Shown here: one piece after another, positions 25,715-34,589 of the stretch
How positions within the stretch are numbered: the stretch's first letter is position 1
How the letters are laid out: every line of letters starts with the position of its first letter
Assembly (NCBI GenBank): GCA_020633235.1
Contig: JACKEA010000004.1
Coordinates: forward strand, 744,001 to 808,000
DNA length: 64,000 bases
Source of the DNA: Polyangiaceae bacterium
Lineage (GTDB): Bacteria > Myxococcota_A > Polyangia > Polyangiales > Polyangiaceae
Reading direction: 5' to 3'
Notes under the pieces: model-generated
The model's input: only the letters and a program-made list of their open reading frames with translations
Database searches by the model: none
What the model was told of the DNA's origin: nothing
Made by a program: the position numbers and the translations under genes

Positions 25715-26377
25715 ATGACGGATCGCGTCGTACGTCATGCAAACTACGGGGTCGAGCTCTTGGATGCTCTGACCGGCGGGCCGATCATCGGGCCGAGCCG
25801 CGTGCGCGCTTCTCTACTTGCACCCCCACCGCCTGGCAGCGGTGCCGATCTGGAGCCGTTCCTGGTGAACGGCAACCGCTGGGTGTTCGAGAACCTCGAG
25901 AGCGACGTGGAGCTCGTGATCGAAGCGCAGCACTACGTTTCGAGCAGCAAGAAGACCGGAACGGACTTGCCCTCGATTCCCGCGAGCACCTTCCCAGGCC
26001 TGCTCAACCGCGTGACGCTGAAGCCGCGTTCCGGCTATCCGTTCCCCGCGTCAGTCACTCGCGTGATCGGAATGGTCCGGCTTGCCGCGATCCTGGACCC
26101 CAACGAGTCGCCAGTTGCAGGTGCGGACGTCACCATCACGCCGGAGTACCCCGCGAGCGGCCCCGTGCTCACGACGCGGACGGCGGAAGATGGGCAGTAC
26201 GTGATGTGGTTCCTGCCGGACCTCGCGCAGACCCAACCCTTGCCCATTTCTTTCAGCGCCGTCGCCAGCGCGACGGTGGTCGTGAACGGAAGCCCGTTGG
26301 CGGTTTCCGGCAGCATCTCTGGGCAGAGCGTCACGCCTGAAACCCAGAGCGGAGCCGATCCGCTGCCACTCAGCTAG
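25715..26377 (+). CDS. eCIS-associated protein with carboxypeptidase-regulatory-like fold
   Basis: The first gene of the structural operon encodes 220 residues with no signal peptide. The N-terminal half (YGVELLDALTGGPI, RWVFENLESDVELVIEAQHY) looks like a small beta domain. The second half (VRLAAILDPNESPVAGADVT, TTRTAEDGQYVMWFLPDL) follows the carboxypeptidase-regulatory/Ig-like pattern V-x-G-A-x-V...T...DG-x-Y-x-f. In other eCIS loci such a gene sits near the sheath genes, and may act as an adaptor or cap. GTG 25709 is an alternative start two codons upstream. Exact role unknown. Confidence 0.6.
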   Translation: MTDRVVRHANYGVELLDALTGGPIIGPSRVRASLLAPPPPGSGADLEPFLVNGNRWVFENLESDVELVIEAQHYVSSSKKTGTDLPSIPASTFPGLLNRVTLKPRSGYPFPASVTRVIGMVRLAAILDPNESPVAGADVTITPEYPASGPVLTTRTAEDGQYVMWFLPDLAQTQPLPISFSAVASATVVVNGSPLAVSGSISGQSVTPETQSGADPLPLS

Positions 26378-26399
26378 CCGTGTACCGAGGAGCCCATCC

Positions 26400-28361
26400 A
26401 TGCCTGAACTACTGACCCCCGGCGTCTTCATCCAAGAGGTCGACTTCGGCCCGCAACCCATCGAAGGCGTGTCGACGACCACGGCCGGCTTCGTCGGCGA
26501 GGCCGAGCGCGGTCCCGTCGTAGGACCGCCCACGCTGGTGACGAGCCTGGCGGACTTCGAGCGCAAGTTCGGAGGTCCGGTCACTGGCAAGCACCTTGCC
26601 TACGCGGTGCGTGGTTTCTTCGAGAACGGGGGGCGGCGCGCGTACATCGCGCGAGTGGTGGGGTCCGGATCGAAGTACTCCGAGTGGAGCAACGGATCCG
26701 CAACTGGTCTGGACGTGCAGTTGCTCGCTGCATCTGGTGCTCAGGTCACGGTGTCGTCGGTCGTCGGTCTCACGATCGGCGGTTCCTTGAACTTCGTGGA
26801 GAAGGCCAACACCGCCAACGTGGTGACGAGAACGGTGGACCTCGTGAATGGCGCCACTGGTGTCGTCACATTGAGCACACCGCTTCCTCCGGGCGTCTCT
26901 CCTACTACGCACTTCGCGCGCATTTCCGGTAGCAACGCGACACTGAAGATAGCGGCGCGCGATCCCGGGACATTTGGCGACGAGATCGCGATCCTGGTCG
27001 AGCCCCGCTACGTGAATAGCACCGCGGTCATGGCGACCCTCGCCGCGGATACCTGGGTGTTGGGCGACGTGGGCTTTCTGGAGCCAGGCTCCCCAGTTCA
27101 GTTCGAGATCGGAGGCGGGACGCCGGCGCGAGAGATCGCGACAATCAAGAGCATCGACGCGGCGAATCGCAAGGTCGTGCTCAAAGCCAATTTGACTCAT
27201 GCCTATACGCCCGGCGGCCGTCTCTTCTTGGTTGGGTGGCGGGTCAGCGTTCTGTTCCGCGGCGCCGTGGTGGAGACATTCGACGGCCTCCCTGGCGCCG
27301 TGACCAACACGGGGAAGTCGGCCGCTTTCACCAAAACCATCAACGACAAATCGAGCTGGATTCGTGTCGTCGACGCCGAGATGGACGTGCAGGCTGGCGA
27401 GTACCCGTCCTTCCAGTTGGCCCAAGCTGCGCTGCTGGCTTCGGGTGACGATGGTGGAGCGGTGGACGAGAACGACGTCATTGGATTTGCCGCGCCGCGC
27501 TCCGGTCTCCGGTCGCTGGAGGCGATGGACGGCATCAGTATCATCGCGGCTCCCGGACTCGCGGTGCAGGCCGTGGTCAACGAGCTCATTGGTCAAGCGG
27601 AACGACGTCAGGACCGTTTCGCCGTATTCGAGGCCGCGGAAAAGCCCGCGAGCGGGGCTTCGGCAAAGGACCCGCTGGAGGATGTCAACGATGTCCTGAA
27701 CCAGCGCGGCCTCTACAACTCGAAGTACGCTGCCATGTATCACCCGTGGATCCGGGTGCCGGATCCCGTCTCCAAGACCGAGATCTTGGTGCCTCCCACG
27801 GGGCACGTGTTGGGTGCCTTCGCGCGCACCGACATCGATCGCGGTGTGTTCAAGGCGCCGGCGAACGTGGTGCTTCGCGGGGTGCTCGGTTTCTCCAGCG
27901 ACGTGCCGGACGGCGAGCAGGACATCCTGAATCCCGCCGGAGTGAACGTGCTGCGGCGCTACACGGGGCTGGGTAACGTGATCTGGGGCGCGCGCACCAT
28001 CTCCGCCGAGGGGCTCTGGAAGTACGTGTCCGTACGGCGGCTGTTCATCTTCCTCGAGCAGTCGATCATCCGCGGTACGCGCTATGCGGTATTCGAGCCG
28101 AACGACCTTCGGCTGTGGGCCCGCTTGCACGACAGCGTGACCAACTTCCTCACGACTCAGTGGCGCGCGGGCGCTCTGTTCGGAGCGAAGCCGGAGGAAG
28201 CGTTCTTCGTCAAGGTGGACGAGACCACGACCACCCAAGACGACCGCGACAACGGTCGCGTGAACATCCTGGTCGGCATCGCCCCGGTGAAGCCGGCGGA
28301 GTTCATCGTCTTCCAGATCGGCCAGGCGCCTCAGAGCGTGATCGTGGCGGAACAGAGCTAA
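26400..28361 (+). CDS. eCIS contractile sheath protein 1
   Basis: The 653-residue product polymerises around the inner tube and contracts to drive injection. It opens with the sheath signature TPGVFIQEVDFGPQPIEGVS (6-25), followed by TTAGFVGEAERGPV and KHLAYAVRGFFENGGRRAYI, and ends with the conserved C-terminal domain: LWKYVSVRRLFIFLEQSI near 540-557, GTRYAVFEPND, and FFVKVDETT, NGRVNILVGIAPVKPAEFIV. These match phage tail sheath proteins and Afp2/Afp3. A long middle region (about 85-290) is an inserted domain. The ribosome site GAGGAG lies 8 bases before the ATG. It precedes the first tube gene by 11 bases. Confidence 0.96.
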   Translation: MPELLTPGVFIQEVDFGPQPIEGVSTTTAGFVGEAERGPVVGPPTLVTSLADFERKFGGPVTGKHLAYAVRGFFENGGRRAYIARVVGSGSKYSEWSNGSATGLDVQLLAASGAQVTVSSVVGLTIGGSLNFVEKANTANVVTRTVDLVNGATGVVTLSTPLPPGVSPTTHFARISGSNATLKIAARDPGTFGDEIAILVEPRYVNSTAVMATLAADTWVLGDVGFLEPGSPVQFEIGGGTPAREIATIKSIDAANRKVVLKANLTHAYTPGGRLFLVGWRVSVLFRGAVVETFDGLPGAVTNTGKSAAFTKTINDKSSWIRVVDAEMDVQAGEYPSFQLAQAALLASGDDGGAVDENDVIGFAAPRSGLRSLEAMDGISIIAAPGLAVQAVVNELIGQAERRQDRFAVFEAAEKPASGASAKDPLEDVNDVLNQRGLYNSKYAAMYHPWIRVPDPVSKTEILVPPTGHVLGAFARTDIDRGVFKAPANVVLRGVLGFSSDVPDGEQDILNPAGVNVLRRYTGLGNVIWGARTISAEGLWKYVSVRRLFIFLEQSIIRGTRYAVFEPNDLRLWARLHDSVTNFLTTQWRAGALFGAKPEEAFFVKVDETTTTQDDRDNGRVNILVGIAPVKPAEFIVFQIGQAPQSVIVAEQS

Positions 28362-28372
28362 GGAGCTGAGAC

Positions 28373-28804
28373 ATGGCAGTGCAGCGCGAGGATCCGTACG
28401 CAGCATTCAACTACCTCGTGGAGATCGGCGGCATCGCCGCCGGCGGGTTCAACGAGGTGAGCGGTTTGGACGCGGAGATCGAGCCCATCGACTACAGAAA
28501 TGGCGATGAGGACTTCGTGAACCGCAAGCTTCCCGGCCTCAAGAAGTTCCCGAACATCGTCCTCAAGCGAGGCATCGTCGGGAATCTCGACGTCTTCCAG
28601 TGGCTGGCGGCCGGTGCCCAGGGCAGCGTGGATCGCCGGGAAGGCGCCGTCATCCTGCGCGACGAGCAGCGCAACGAGGTCATGCGTTGGAAGTTCGTTC
28701 GTGGCTGGGCATGCAAATACATGGGGCCCAGTCTCAAGTCGGACTCCAGCGCCGTCGCCATCGAGTCCATCGAGATCTGCCACGAGGGCCTCCAGGTCGC
28801 CTGA
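28373..28804 (+). CDS. eCIS inner tube protein 1 (gp19/Afp1-like)
   Basis: The 143-residue product should stack as hexameric rings to form the rigid tube that carries cargo. It matches T4 gp19/Afp1 in size and motifs: FNYLVEIGGIAAGGFNEVSGL near 14-34, then RKLPGLKKFPNIVLKRGIVG near 50-69 and WKFVRGWACKYMGPSLKSDS followed by VAIESIEICHEGL near the end. The stop overlaps the next sheath gene (TGATG), so stoichiometry may be set by coupling. Confidence 0.96.
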   Translation: MAVQREDPYAAFNYLVEIGGIAAGGFNEVSGLDAEIEPIDYRNGDEDFVNRKLPGLKKFPNIVLKRGIVGNLDVFQWLAAGAQGSVDRREGAVILRDEQRNEVMRWKFVRGWACKYMGPSLKSDSSAVAIESIEICHEGLQVA

Positions 28805-30585
28805 TGGCGCTCCCGGGCCTTTCCTTCGAGGTCGTGCGAACGCCGGAGCCCCGGGTGGGGCTCCGCAGCGATCGCACGGCGCTCCTCGCGCTCACCGAGC
28901 GCGGCCCGGAGGAAGCGCCCACGGAAGTCCACAGCTACGACCACTTCGTCCGCGTCTTTGGCTGCCGGATGCTGGGGGCGCTGGGTCCTCTCGCGGCGAA
29001 GGGCTACTACGACAACGGCGGCCAGCTACTGACCGTGACGCGTTTCGTCCCAGCCGAAGCGAAGGCTGCGGCGGGCACTCTTCCGGTCGTGCACGCCAGC
29101 ACGCCCAACAGCTACGTCATCGCCGTTTCCGCTCGGCATCGTGGCGCCTTCGGCGATCGGCTACGGGTGCGGGCCGAGTGCCACCTTCGCCGGCGCGCCC
29201 GCGGTAGCGTCACGGGGCCCCTGGAAGTCACGCTTGTCGTGCCGCACTTCGACAGCGCTGATCTGAAGCTGCCGGTGCGTGTGCTCGGCTCCACCGGCGA
29301 CGCTTGGACCCGGCTGGACTCCATTGCGCCCGCCGGATCGGGACAGAAGCTCACGCTGTCGAGCGCCTCGGGTCTTTCCGGGGACGTGATCGTCGAGCTG
29401 TACCAGCCGCACTTCTCGCTCCACATCCTGGAGGCCGGGCGCGCGGAAGGCGTCGTGCGTGGCATCGACCTGCGGGATCTACCAGACGCCGAGGAACGGC
29501 TCGCCGGTTCTGGGATCCAGATCTCCTCGACTGTAGCGACCACGGATGCCGAGCTTCCGGTTCACGGGGCGGTCGTTCAGCTTTCGGGCGGCGACGACGG
29601 TCTCGACCCTTCGGGCAGCATTCAGGGACTTCGCGAGTCTTTCGAGCGCTGCATTGCTGCACTGGAGCGCTCCGACACCGCGGACGTGGTCGTGGCGCCG
29701 GATCTCTGGAGCAAGATCTTCGAGACCAAGCGCGTGCGGCGCTTGGCCTTCGACCCGGCGACGTCCGGAGCCCTCGCCGACGCGCTGGTGCGGAGCGCGG
29801 CGCGCACGCGCGACCGCGTGGTGGTACTCGACCCGCCGCTGACGGACGACGCGCGCCCGCTCTCCGGATCGGAGCTCGAAGCGTGGCGCGCCGAGCGAGA
29901 AGCGGAGCTTTCGGACGCGCGAGACTTTGCTGCGGTCTTCTCGCCCTGGCTCCGAATCGTAGCAGGGCCCGTGGTGCGCGGGGATGACACGCTGCTCATA
30001 CCGCCCTCCGCGCACGTTGCCGGGCGCATGGCGAAGACCGCGCGCGAGCGCGGCGCGTGGATCGCGACCGGGAACGTCTCGGTGGAACAGGCCGTGGGTC
30101 TGGAACGGGCGCCGCACTTGGACGAGGAAGAGGCGCTGTACGACCTCGGCATCAATCCGCTCCGGATGTCTCTGCCCCGGGGCGCGACCGTATATGGCGT
30201 CCGCTCGCTCTCCTGGCCCGACCGAAAGGCTTGGCGCTTTCTCTCGACGCGCAGGCTGTTCAACTTCCTGCACCGCGCGTTGACCCCCCTCGGTCAGTCC
30301 TACGCCTTCGAGCCGAACTCGCCGAGCACTTGGATAAAGCTCCGGCGCGACATCGACGCACTGCTCCGAGCCCTGTTCGATCGCGGAGCGTTCACGGGCT
30401 CACGACCCGAAGAGGCGTACTTCGTGCGCGTGGACGAGGGGCTGAACCCCGAGGAGCTCCGAGACCAGGGCGTGTTGACGGCGCAGATCGGTGTCGCGCC
30501 GGCGGTCCCGCTCGAGTTCCTCCTGGTTCGTCTGCACGTGCAGAACGGGGTCGCGCGGGTGAGCGAGGAGCCGCTGTCGTCATGA
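28804..30585 (+). CDS. eCIS contractile sheath protein 2
   Basis: A second, divergent sheath protein of 593 residues. N-terminal part: LPGLSFEVVRTPEPRVGLRS and TALLALTERGPEEAPTEVHS; C-terminal sheath domain: WRFLSTRRLFNFLHRAL near 483-499, GQSYAFEPN, YFVRVDE and GVLTAQIGVAPAVPLEFLLV. It lacks the classical TPGV start of sheath 1. Contractile systems of this type use two or three sheath paralogues: one forms the bulk, others sit at the baseplate or cap. It begins within the stop codon of tube 1 and ends over the start of tube 2 (ATGA). Confidence 0.94.
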   Translation: MALPGLSFEVVRTPEPRVGLRSDRTALLALTERGPEEAPTEVHSYDHFVRVFGCRMLGALGPLAAKGYYDNGGQLLTVTRFVPAEAKAAAGTLPVVHASTPNSYVIAVSARHRGAFGDRLRVRAECHLRRRARGSVTGPLEVTLVVPHFDSADLKLPVRVLGSTGDAWTRLDSIAPAGSGQKLTLSSASGLSGDVIVELYQPHFSLHILEAGRAEGVVRGIDLRDLPDAEERLAGSGIQISSTVATTDAELPVHGAVVQLSGGDDGLDPSGSIQGLRESFERCIAALERSDTADVVVAPDLWSKIFETKRVRRLAFDPATSGALADALVRSAARTRDRVVVLDPPLTDDARPLSGSELEAWRAEREAELSDARDFAAVFSPWLRIVAGPVVRGDDTLLIPPSAHVAGRMAKTARERGAWIATGNVSVEQAVGLERAPHLDEEEALYDLGINPLRMSLPRGATVYGVRSLSWPDRKAWRFLSTRRLFNFLHRALTPLGQSYAFEPNSPSTWIKLRRDIDALLRALFDRGAFTGSRPEEAYFVRVDEGLNPEELRDQGVLTAQIGVAPAVPLEFLLVRLHVQNGVARVSEEPLSS

Positions 30586-31106
30586 CCTTTCCTGCGCAGA
30601 GCCCTTCGAACCCGATGCCGGGATTTCGCTTCGCCGTGGCGTTCTCGGAAGGGACGGACGTAGCAGGGGCGGTGGGCGGCAAGGGCGTGACCACGCTGAG
30701 CGCGGGCTTTCAGGAAGTGAGCGGCCTGGAAACGACGCTGGAGATCCACGAGTACAAGGAAGGTGGTCGCAACGACTTCACGCACAAGCTCGCGACACAG
30801 GTGAACTTCGGCAACGTTACCTTCAAGCGGGGCGTGGCGCTGACGCCAGATCTGTGGCGCTGGTACAACGAGGTGCGGCGCGGCAACTTCGGAGCCCGGC
30901 GCTCCATCGTGGTGGCGCAGCTCGACTACGCGGGCAACGCCGCGCTGGTGTGGACGCTGTCCCGCGCGCTACCGGCCAAGTACACCGGTCCGAGCTGGAA
31001 CGCCGGGCAGAGCGCGGTCGCGATCGAGTCCTTGGAAGTGGCGCACGAGGGGCTCGAGCTGACCGAAGGCTCCGACTTCGCGCTTTCCCTCGGGCAGGGA
31101 GGCTGA
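30582..31106 (+). CDS. eCIS inner tube protein 2 (Afp5-like)
   Basis: A 174-residue second tube protein, with an N-terminal extension of about 20 residues relative to tube 1. Shared motifs are FRFAVAFSEG, AGFQEVSGLETTLEIHEYKE near 45-64, VNFGNVTFKRGVALTPDLW and VAIESLEVAHEGLEL near 147-161. By analogy with Afp5, it probably forms the first ring on the baseplate. The ATG overlaps the sheath 2 stop. Confidence 0.93.
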   Translation: MTFPAQSPSNPMPGFRFAVAFSEGTDVAGAVGGKGVTTLSAGFQEVSGLETTLEIHEYKEGGRNDFTHKLATQVNFGNVTFKRGVALTPDLWRWYNEVRRGNFGARRSIVVAQLDYAGNAALVWTLSRALPAKYTGPSWNAGQSAVAIESLEVAHEGLELTEGSDFALSLGQGG

Positions 31107-31110
31107 CGCG

Positions 31111-31293
31111 ATGGCCGTCGTGATCGAAGAGATGACCACCACCCTCGAGATCCAGGACGAGGCAAAGATCCGCAAGCTGGTGCAAGAAGAGATCGCCCGC
31201 GCGCTGGCCGAAGAGCGCCGGCGGGGCGGGCTCGCGAACCCGTACTCCGTGGATCCCGCAGATCCCGCGGCGGCGGGGGGACCGGAGGACTGA
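31111..31293 (+). CDS. Small DUF5908-like eCIS protein
   Basis: The 60-residue product has a start MAVVIEEMTTTLEI followed by a charged helix (KIRKLVQEEIARALAEERRR). Very short proteins with 'pIEIxELxIxxxV' starts (DUF5908) are regularly encoded between tube and LysM baseplate genes in Afp/PVC-type clusters. It is preceded by a strong ribosome site GGGAGG. Role unknown, probably baseplate assembly. Confidence 0.75.
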   Translation: MAVVIEEMTTTLEIQDEAKIRKLVQEEIARALAEERRRGGLANPYSVDPADPAAAGGPED

Positions 31294-31297
31294 GACC

Positions 31298-32002
31298 ATG
31301 GCCGTCGGGGACAGCCAGCTCGGCAAGCTGACGCTCGAGATCGTCAGCACGCTCAATCGAGAGCGCCTCGACGTGCCGGGCTTCGTCGACGGCAAGCTGG
31401 AGGTGCCGTTCAACCCCACGGAGCTGAGCATGGACCGCGAGACCACCTTCGCGGAGGTGGCCATACCCGGTCTGGACGCGCCGGTAATCCAGTACGTCCG
31501 GGGCGGCGGCGACAAGCTGAACCTGGAGCTGTTCCTGGACGTGACGGATCTGATGGAGAACGGCCTGGTCAAAGACGGAAGCAGCGTGCGCGACCGCTAC
31601 GTTGCTCCGCTCGAGCGGCTGATGGTGCAGCACGAGAAGCTCCACGCGCCGCCCGTCGTGAGCGTTTCCTGGGGCGCCCAGGTCCTGCTCAGGGGCGCCG
31701 TGGCGACGTCGCTGTCGGTGAAGTACACGCTGTTCGACACCATGGGCCGCGCCGTGCGCGCCACCGCGACCTTGGGGCTGCGTCAATACACCACCGCGGC
31801 GCAGCAGATCGCGGAGGCGGGGCTCCAGAGCCCGGACCTCACCAACGTCGCCACGGTGCGCGAGGGCGACACGCTGCCTGCCATCGCGTTTCGCGAGTAC
31901 GGCGACGCCTCCCGTTGGCGTCCCATCGCCGAGGCCAACGGCCTCTCCAGCCCTCTAGCCCTCGTCCCAGGTCAGCCCCTGGTGGTTCCCAAGGTGGTGT
32001 GA
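31298..32002 (+). CDS. eCIS baseplate LysM protein (Afp7-like)
   Basis: The 234-residue product links tube to baseplate hub (gp53/Afp7 family). The N-terminal part FVDGKLEVPFNPTELSMDRE near 25-44 and GGGDKLNLELFLDVTD is characteristic. The C-terminus is a LysM domain: VREGDTLPAIAFREYGDASR, then WRPIAEANGL near 206-215 and LVPGQPLVVPKV. In phage and eCIS baseplates LysM serves as a structural fold rather than cell-wall binding. The stop overlaps the next start (TGATG). Confidence 0.92.
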   Translation: MAVGDSQLGKLTLEIVSTLNRERLDVPGFVDGKLEVPFNPTELSMDRETTFAEVAIPGLDAPVIQYVRGGGDKLNLELFLDVTDLMENGLVKDGSSVRDRYVAPLERLMVQHEKLHAPPVVSVSWGAQVLLRGAVATSLSVKYTLFDTMGRAVRATATLGLRQYTTAAQQIAEAGLQSPDLTNVATVREGDTLPAIAFREYGDASRWRPIAEANGLSSPLALVPGQPLVVPKVV

Positions 32003-33384
32003 TGGTCGCGCCGACTCAAATCGTTGACGCGATCAGCACTGGTGAGGACCGCTACGTCCCGCGCTACCAGGTGCTGTTCGCCAAAGAGCCCATCAGCGAG
32101 CTGGAGCCCAACCCGCCGGCGGTGAAGGGACCGGTGGATCTCGCGACGGCCATCGAGCAGGAGTTCTCGCGGCTCGAAGCGAAGGTGTACCGGGCCAGCG
32201 GCGATCCGAACAATCCCGCACCCAAGCTCGGGGACCTCTTGCCTCTGGCGGGACCCTGGGGCGAGAAGCAGGGCCAGTACACCAACGACGTGGTGAGCGT
32301 GGAGTTCACCGAGAGCATCGACAAGAAGCAGCCGCTCTCCAAGGTGAAGGTCGAGCTCCACAACGTGTTCGATTTCGAAGCGCGGCAGTTTCGCTACACG
32401 GACGTGCTCAAGGAGTCGCCAGATGGCCGACCCGGCGTGTTCCCGCTCATCGAGTACGGCGACACCCTCGCGCTCCGCTTCGGATACGGCAGCGACATCC
32501 TGTGGGTGTTCGAAGGGATCATCACCACGTTGGAAGCGGACTTTCCCGCGGACGGCCAGCCCAAGCTGACCATCACGGCGGTGGACAAGCGCGAGCGCCT
32601 CCGTAATCGCAAGAAGGTGAAGCGCAGCCAGTTCTCCGGCATGTCCGAGGAAGAGGTCGCCGCCGCGGTGGCGTCGGAGGTGGGGCTGACGGTGGCCACG
32701 GTGGACGGCCAAAAGACGATGCCCACCAAGTCCAAGGGCAACAAACCGTCGGACCAGGACGCACTGCAGTACCTCACGGACCGCGCCAACAAGGCGGCGC
32801 TGGAGCTCCTGTGCTTCGGCAACGTGCTGTTCGTGCTGAAACCGAACGACGCCGCCGACAAGGCCACCCGCTACGACTACCGCCGGGGCCTCATGTCCTT
32901 CGCGCCCACGCTCAACAACGCCGGCAAGCCCACGGCCGTGCGTGTCGTGTCGCGAAACCCCACCACGGGAGAGAAGTTCGACGTCACCGTCAAGCCCGAG
33001 GATCTTCAGCAGCTGGGCCTGGCGCCATCTTCCAAGGAAGGGGAGACGGAGATTGCCCAGGTGAAGAAGAAGGGGCAGGGCGGCGAAAAGGTAGAGGTGG
33101 TCACCAACTACCTCGCGCGCTCGGCGGACGAAGCGAAGCAGATCGCCATCGGCATCATGAAGCGCAACATGGATCAGTCGATCACCGTCAGCGGAGAGGT
33201 CGTCGGGGATCCAAGGGTGCGCGTGCGGGAGACGCTCCAGATCGGCGGCGTGGGGCGCTTCGGCGGTTTCTACTACGTCACCGAAACCACGCACCGTTTC
33301 GGTGCCAACGGCTACCAGACGAGCTTCAAGGCTCGCCGCAACACGGCGCTCGGTAAGACAGCGCCGGAGGAAGAGCCGTCGTGA
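32002..33384 (+). CDS. eCIS hub protein, gpD/gp27-like (N-terminal half of Afp8)
   Basis: The 460-residue product is a phage late control D-type hub, the adaptor between the tube and the spike. It contains VVSVEFTESIDKKQPLSKVK near 95-114, LALRFGYGSDILWVFEGIIT near 155-174, LTITAVDKRERLRNRKK near 190-206 and the C-terminal VRVRETLQIGGVGRFGGFYY followed by VTETTHRF. In Afp8/VgrG-type systems this part is fused to the spike domain; here the spike is a separate gene starting within its stop codon (GTGA). Confidence 0.92.
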   Translation: MVAPTQIVDAISTGEDRYVPRYQVLFAKEPISELEPNPPAVKGPVDLATAIEQEFSRLEAKVYRASGDPNNPAPKLGDLLPLAGPWGEKQGQYTNDVVSVEFTESIDKKQPLSKVKVELHNVFDFEARQFRYTDVLKESPDGRPGVFPLIEYGDTLALRFGYGSDILWVFEGIITTLEADFPADGQPKLTITAVDKRERLRNRKKVKRSQFSGMSEEEVAAAVASEVGLTVATVDGQKTMPTKSKGNKPSDQDALQYLTDRANKAALELLCFGNVLFVLKPNDAADKATRYDYRRGLMSFAPTLNNAGKPTAVRVVSRNPTTGEKFDVTVKPEDLQQLGLAPSSKEGETEIAQVKKKGQGGEKVEVVTNYLARSADEAKQIAIGIMKRNMDQSITVSGEVVGDPRVRVRETLQIGGVGRFGGFYYVTETTHRFGANGYQTSFKARRNTALGKTAPEEEPS

Positions 33385-34193
33385 GGACCGGCGAGCTCTC
33401 GCAGCGCTACTTCGGGCTGTATCTCGCTACCGTGCGGGACGTCAGCGATCCCGAAGGGCTCGGCCGCGTGCGCATCGAGGCCGATCAGTTCGACGACTCG
33501 GGCGACCCGATCTGGGCCAGTGTCGCGCGGCCCATGGCCAGCTCCGACGCGACGGTGTTCTTCACCCCGCGGCAGGGCGACCAGGTCATCGTCGGCTACC
33601 TCGTCGGGGATTCCGACGAGCCCATCATCATCGGCTACTCCCACTCCCAGAAGGCGTCGCCCAGCGATCTGGTGGCCGAGAAGAAGCACGGCATCGTGAC
33701 CTCGATCGGAAGCCTGGTGTTCGATGAGGAAGACTCCGCCATCACCCTCACCTTCGCCGGGGCCCTGGCATCCAGCATTCGCCTGGACAAGGACGGCATC
33801 ACGATCAAGGCGCCCAACGTGAAGATCGAGGCCAGCGGTCCAGGACCGGGGATATCGATCAGCGCACTCACGGCGCCGATCACCCTGACGTCGATCGTGG
33901 GGCAGACGTTGTCGGCTCCGATATTGGCGTTCGCCGGAATGCCAGCGTTCTCACCAGCCCCGCCGAATCCACTATCCCCACCCGCGCTGCCGCCGCTTCC
34001 AGCGCCGGGAAAGCCGGTGAAGCTCACTTTCGATCGTCCCGTCGAGATCCAGACGCAACCGGCGCAGTCCCTGTGCCTCAACGGACAGCGTCTGGCGCTC
34101 GAGTCCTTCGTCACCGCCATCTACAACAACCACACCCACGGTCCGCTGACGCCCCTGGGCACCGACGCCGACCTCACGAAGTGCCCGCCATGA
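33381..34193 (+). CDS. eCIS spike protein, gpV/gp5-like, with HxH tip motif
   Basis: The 270-residue product is the central spike at the tip of the tube. The OB-fold domain is N-terminal (LYLATVRDVSDPEGLGRVRI near 13-32, RQGDQVIVGYLVGDSDEPII near 70-89), followed by a beta-helix-like stretch (SIRLDKDGITIKAPNVKIEA) and a Pro-rich segment near 190-215. The end has YNNHTHGP near 250, an HxH of the type that binds iron at the tip of P2-like spikes. No PAAR tip gene was found, and the HxH may replace it. Starts with GTG. Confidence 0.9.
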   Translation: MRTGELSQRYFGLYLATVRDVSDPEGLGRVRIEADQFDDSGDPIWASVARPMASSDATVFFTPRQGDQVIVGYLVGDSDEPIIIGYSHSQKASPSDLVAEKKHGIVTSIGSLVFDEEDSAITLTFAGALASSIRLDKDGITIKAPNVKIEASGPGPGISISALTAPITLTSIVGQTLSAPILAFAGMPAFSPAPPNPLSPPALPPLPAPGKPVKLTFDRPVEIQTQPAQSLCLNGQRLALESFVTAIYNNHTHGPLTPLGTDADLTKCPP

Positions 34194-34585
34194 AGCCGAC
34201 AAGCATCCTCGGACGCGGTGTTCGCTTTCCGTTCCGCCCCGGCGCGGACGGCCGCTTCAGCCTGATCGAAGGCGAGGACAACGTGGCCCAGTCCATCGTC
34301 ATGATCCTGTCCACGGCGCTGGGCGAGCGGGTGATGCGCTACGAGCTCGGGAGCGAGCTGCCACAGCTGATCTTCGAGCCCGTGAACAGCCGCACGCTGA
34401 TGCGGATCGAAGAGTCGGTGCGATCGGCGCTGCGTGACTTCGAGAAGCGCATCATCGTGCGCCGCGTGGTTGCCGCGCCGGACCAACAAATACAATCGAA
34501 GGTAAACGTCGTGATCGAGTACGACATTCCCCGTACGAATCGGCGCGGCAACCTGGTGTTCCCGTTCTACCTGCAGGGAGGCTGA
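34190..34585 (+). CDS. eCIS baseplate gp25-like protein (Afp9)
   Basis: The 131-residue product is a gp25/GPW baseplate wedge protein. Conserved elements are GEDNVAQSIVMILSTALGER near 29-48, then RVMRYELGSELPQLIFEP and the C-terminal NVVIEYDIPRTNRRGNLVFP followed by FYLQ. Starts inside the spike stop codon. The stretch at 34474-34493 encodes VVAAPDQQ and contains the core of the dispersed hairpin repeat (GCGCCGGACCAACA), which is odd for a structural gene. Confidence 0.95.
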   Translation: MKPTSILGRGVRFPFRPGADGRFSLIEGEDNVAQSIVMILSTALGERVMRYELGSELPQLIFEPVNSRTLMRIEESVRSALRDFEKRIIVRRVVAAPDQQIQSKVNVVIEYDIPRTNRRGNLVFPFYLQGG

Positions 34586-34589
34586 CCTC

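Noticed and set aside
26409..28406. 665-codon open frame antisense to sheath 1
   Set aside because: His/Arg-rich shadow of an unmistakable sheath gene.
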